A DNA stretch of 24,749 bases from the NCBI GenBank assembly GCA_041846575.1, contig JBGZFC010000065.1, forward strand, positions 1 through 24,749, in the 5' to 3' direction. This DNA comes from JBGZFC01 sp041846575. Lineage in GTDB: Bacteria > Bacteroidota > Bacteroidia > Bacteroidales > Dysgonomonadaceae. A program made the translations under genes and the position numbers. Shown here piece by piece: positions 22,717 to 24,749 of this stretch. A model generated the notes under the pieces. The model did no database searches, was not told where the DNA came from, and saw only the letters and a list, made by a program, of their open reading frames with translations. The number at the start of each line of letters is the position of its first letter. The first letter of the stretch is position 1.

Positions 22717-23280
22717 ATGGACACATTACAATTTTTTACAACCCTCAAAATAGGGTGGCTCAACGCTTGGATACCCATATTTGCAATGCTGTTTATTCAG
22801 TATCTCTATATGCTTATCTATAAAGAGGGTGGCAAACGAGCTGTTGATACTTCGTGGTACACGGCAAAAGACAGACGCAACTTCAGGTGGAATAGCTTTT
22901 TTCACATTACATTGCTCGCTCTTTCGCTCTTTTTACCTTTAAAAACAGGTACTATTTGGTTCGTTGCAGGAAGCATACTTTATATTATTGCCATGGTGGT
23001 ATTCTTGTCGGCATTTCACGCATACGCTGCGGCAGTTCCTAACGAGACAATCAAAGGAGGCGTTTATCGCTACTCACGCAACCCGATGTATTTTGCCTTT
23101 ACGCTTGGAGTAGTAGCCGCTTGCATTGCCACGGCTTCGTTGTGGCTGCTGGTACTTATTCCCTTTGCCATTTCGACCCACGCCGTTATATTGGGCGAAG
23201 AACGCTACTGCGAACAGACTTACGGCGAGGAATATTTGGGCTACAAGGTAAAAACACCGAGATATTTTTTGTTTTTCTAA
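22717..23280 (+). CDS. ICMT/PEMT-like membrane methyltransferase
   Basis: A 187-residue integral membrane protein with about four hydrophobic segments. The C-terminal half holds the conserved SAM-binding region of the isoprenylcysteine carboxyl methyltransferase/phospholipid methyltransferase fold: GGVYRYSRNPMYFAF (around residues 112-126) and a final EERYCEQTYGEEYLGYKVKTPRY segment. Bacterial members rarely have a known substrate; lipids or small hydrophobic molecules are likely. It lies 75 bases after the CDF gene and 51 bases before a class I methyltransferase gene on the same strand, so the three probably form one transcription unit. Whether it serves metal resistance is not known. Confidence 0.8.
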   Translation: MDTLQFFTTLKIGWLNAWIPIFAMLFIQYLYMLIYKEGGKRAVDTSWYTAKDRRNFRWNSFFHITLLALSLFLPLKTGTIWFVAGSILYIIAMVVFLSAFHAYAAAVPNETIKGGVYRYSRNPMYFAFTLGVVAACIATASLWLLVLIPFAISTHAVILGEERYCEQTYGEEYLGYKVKTPRYFLFF

Positions 23281-23331
23281 GGCGGAGATAAGAAATCCTT
23301 GCATATTACTAACCCCAAAAAATAACAAGTC

Positions 23332-23982
23332 ATGCAAAAAAACGCCTATGAAAAACGTATGAACCGATACGATGACGTACTGACCGGACACCGCTGGTGG
23401 TCGCATATTTATATGAAATACCTCTGGTGGACGGACGACAACGCCATTGCCCGCGAAGTGCTGGCGATGATTCCTGACGATTTTCGAGGGAAAATACTGG
23501 ATGTGCCTGTCGGTACGGCTGTCTTCACTGCCGAGAAATTCAGCAGATTGACCGATGCCGAAATCGTCGGGCTGGACTATTCGCACACGATGCTCGCCAT
23601 TGCCGGCGGACGTGCTGCTCAGATGCAGCTCCACAATCTCAGCCTCGAGGGCGACGTGGGCAGGTTGCCTTACCCAGACGAGAGCTTCAACTGTGTACTG
23701 TCGATGAGCGGTTTTCAAGCCTTCCCCGACAAACCTAAGGCATTTGCCGAAACCTTCCGCGTGCTGAAACAGGGCGGGCTTTTCTGAGGCTGCTTCTACA
23801 TCACGGGGCAGCGTCCGTGCACCGACCGTTTTGTACGCTACGTACTCGACCGCAAAGGGCTGTTCATACCGCCTCACCTTACCCGTACCGAGGCCGAAGC
23901 CATGCTTCGTTCGCTTTATGACGATAAGGTAACCTTGCGTAACGAATCCTCGATACTGATTTTTAAAGCAAGAAAACCATAG
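23332..23982 (+). pseudogene. Class I SAM-dependent methyltransferase gene with in-frame TGA
   Basis: The reading frame runs 151 codons to a TGA at 23785-23787, then continues in the same frame for 64 more codons to TAG at 23980-23982. The junction GGLF-stop-GCFYITGQ suggests a Trp codon TGG changed to TGA. The intact protein would be 216 residues, normal for the Methyltransf_11 family. Its SAM motif is ILDVPVGTAVFT (around residues 59-70), with GLDYSHTML (around 82-90) and LPYPDESFNCVLSMSGFQAFP after it. The tail past the stop (FVRYVLDRKGLFIPPHLT to SSILIFKARKP) looks fully conserved and is needed to complete the fold. It is either a very recent pseudogene, a sequencing error, or translated by readthrough. 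G+C is visibly higher than in most of the window. Confidence 0.8.
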
Positions 23983-24047
23983 CGTCACTTGCGATAAAAG
24001 ACAATGACCGCTAAGAACGCAATAATATAGAATAAAACAGATACGAT

Positions 24048-24425
24048 ATGACGGAAAATGAAATAGCAAAAGTGATATTCGACAGTGCTTTGGAGGTTCA
24101 TAGAGCATTAGGTCCGGGACTGCTTGAAAGTTCTTATGAAGAATGTTTGTACTATGAATTGACTGGGAAAGGATTATATGCAGAGAAGCAAAAACCTTTA
24201 CCTCTTGTTTACAAAGAAGTTAAATTAGATATTGGTTACAGAGTTGATTTGCTGATTGAAAAAAAGGTGATTGTAGAAATCAAATCGGTCGAAGCTCTGA
24301 ATGACGTTCATTTGGCGCAGATACTGACCTATCTGAAACTGTCCGATTGTAAATTAGGCTTGTTGATTAACTTTAATGTTACATTGTTGAAAAACGGTGT
24401 GAGGAGGGTAGTCAACCATTTGTAA
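24048..24425 (+). CDS. GxxExxY protein
   Basis: A 125-residue soluble protein of the GxxExxY family. The naming motif is GLLESSYEE (around residues 24-32). Later, DLLIEKKVIVEIKSV (around residues 67-81) has the D-(x)n-E-x-K arrangement of the PD-(D/E)XK nuclease superfamily fold, so a nucleic-acid-related role is possible but unproven. Length matches the family. It is a single gene flanked by intergenic repeats with ACCGC(C/T)AAGAACGC cores (one at 24006-24019 upstream, several downstream), which is a common setting for this family. The upstream neighbour is the broken methyltransferase gene, 65 bases away, with no obvious functional link. Confidence 0.85.
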   Translation: MTENEIAKVIFDSALEVHRALGPGLLESSYEECLYYELTGKGLYAEKQKPLPLVYKEVKLDIGYRVDLLIEKKVIVEIKSVEALNDVHLAQILTYLKLSDCKLGLLINFNVTLLKNGVRRVVNHL

Positions 24426-24749
24426 AACCCTCTTTCAACCCTTGCTGGTAAAAAGGATTAACCGCCAAGAACGCAAATAGACATTATGATAATAAGGAAA
24501 CTTTCTTGCGACCCTTGCGAAAACCTTAGCGACCCTTGCGGTAAAAAACTTAAACCGCCAAGAACACAAAGGAATGATAAAATCCGTAGTTGATGAAATT
24601 GGAAGGAAGTATAAATAACATCGGTTTCGGATTTGTATTCTTGAAGAAAGTAGATTCTGAAAAGAAAAATACATGAAGCAAAATTGTTGGACATACAAAC
24701 GACAAAACTTATGATAGAAAAAATCAGCACTATTTACAATAATAAAGAA
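24426..24749. other. Terminal intergenic region, 324 bases
   Basis: It holds the repeats at 24438-24572 and then AT-rich sequence. An ATG at 24711 opens a frame (MIEKISTIYNNKE) that runs off the window end after 13 codons. It may be the start of a gene, but there is too little to judge. Confidence 0.5.
24438..24572. repeat. Direct repeats downstream of GxxExxY gene
   Basis: Two related units, 24438-24480 and 24532-24572, each read ACCCTTGC(T)GGTAAAAA, then TTAACCGCCAAGAACGC or AAACCGCCAAGAACAC, then AAA. Short CTTGCGACCCTTGCG repeats lie between (24515-24540). GCGGT and ACCGC within each unit are inverted. A related core, GACCGCTAAGAACGC (24005-24019), lies upstream of the gene. Confidence 0.65.

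Noticed and set aside
23785..23787. TGA as selenocysteine codon
   Set aside because: The position fits Trp, not Cys, no selenocysteine-insertion hairpin is evident after it, and class I methyltransferases have no such residue.
23074..24108. Long minus-strand open frame of 344 codons
   Set aside because: It lies antisense across the ICMT-like and methyltransferase genes, shows no domain or membrane pattern, and is open because those genes are GC-richer. The plus-strand products have clear family motifs.
24438..24572. Possible CRISPR array
   Set aside because: Only two unequal units with one irregular spacer and no cas genes; the pattern matches intergenic repeats near GxxExxY genes.
24435..24730. 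Minus-strand frames over the terminal repeats
   Set aside because: The translations consist of repeat sequence (RVAKVFARVARK) and low-complexity AT-rich sequence.

Overview
The window comes from a low-GC member of the Bacteroidota, most likely order Bacteroidales. The evidence is Bacteroidota-type promoters (TTG near -33 and TAnnTTTG near -7), weak Shine-Dalgarno signals, FimA/Mfa1-type fimbrillin lipoproteins, a type IX secretion (T9SS) C-terminal sorting domain, a TonB receptor with a carboxypeptidase-D-like N-terminal domain, and a DUF4374 lipoprotein. No species is claimed.

Layout. (1) 36-8608 is a five-gene type V fimbrial operon: major fimbrillin, FimB/Mfa2-like anchor, two accessory fimbrillins, and a 1351-residue T9SS cargo protein in the position Mfa5 holds in the mfa1-5 locus of Porphyromonas. 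A strong terminator follows. (2) 8609-11372 holds intergenic repeats, a minus-strand PaaI-type thioesterase, and a minus-strand flavodoxin-DUF2023 pair. (3) 11424-14216 holds two small cysteine-containing proteins (84 and 55 residues) and the copper-exporting ATPase CopA. (4) 14421-20148 reads tetR, TonB receptor, DUF4374 (XusB-like) surface lipoprotein, LCM-family methyltransferase and a small DUF1858-like protein. It looks like a metal or siderophore uptake operon, with an intrinsic terminator (possible attenuator) placed directly before the receptor start. (5) 20156-23982 holds a MITE-like insertion, a ZupT-type ZIP transporter, gene remnants, a CDF exporter, an ICMT-like membrane methyltransferase, and a class I methyltransferase gene broken by one in-frame TGA. 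(6) 24048-24749 holds a GxxExxY protein flanked by its usual kind of intergenic repeats.

The main result is a regulatory link joining blocks 2 to 4. Four promoters (flavodoxin, 84-residue Cys protein, copA, tetR) carry one operator in fixed register: GGGATATTA, 14 bases, then TCATTTTTGGGGATTGA whose end is the -33 box. The 9-base half is degenerate in the second promoter. This suggests one regulon that joins an iron-sparing electron carrier, two unknown cysteine proteins, a copper exporter and an outer-membrane uptake operon. Iron or redox control is the simplest reading, but that is inference.
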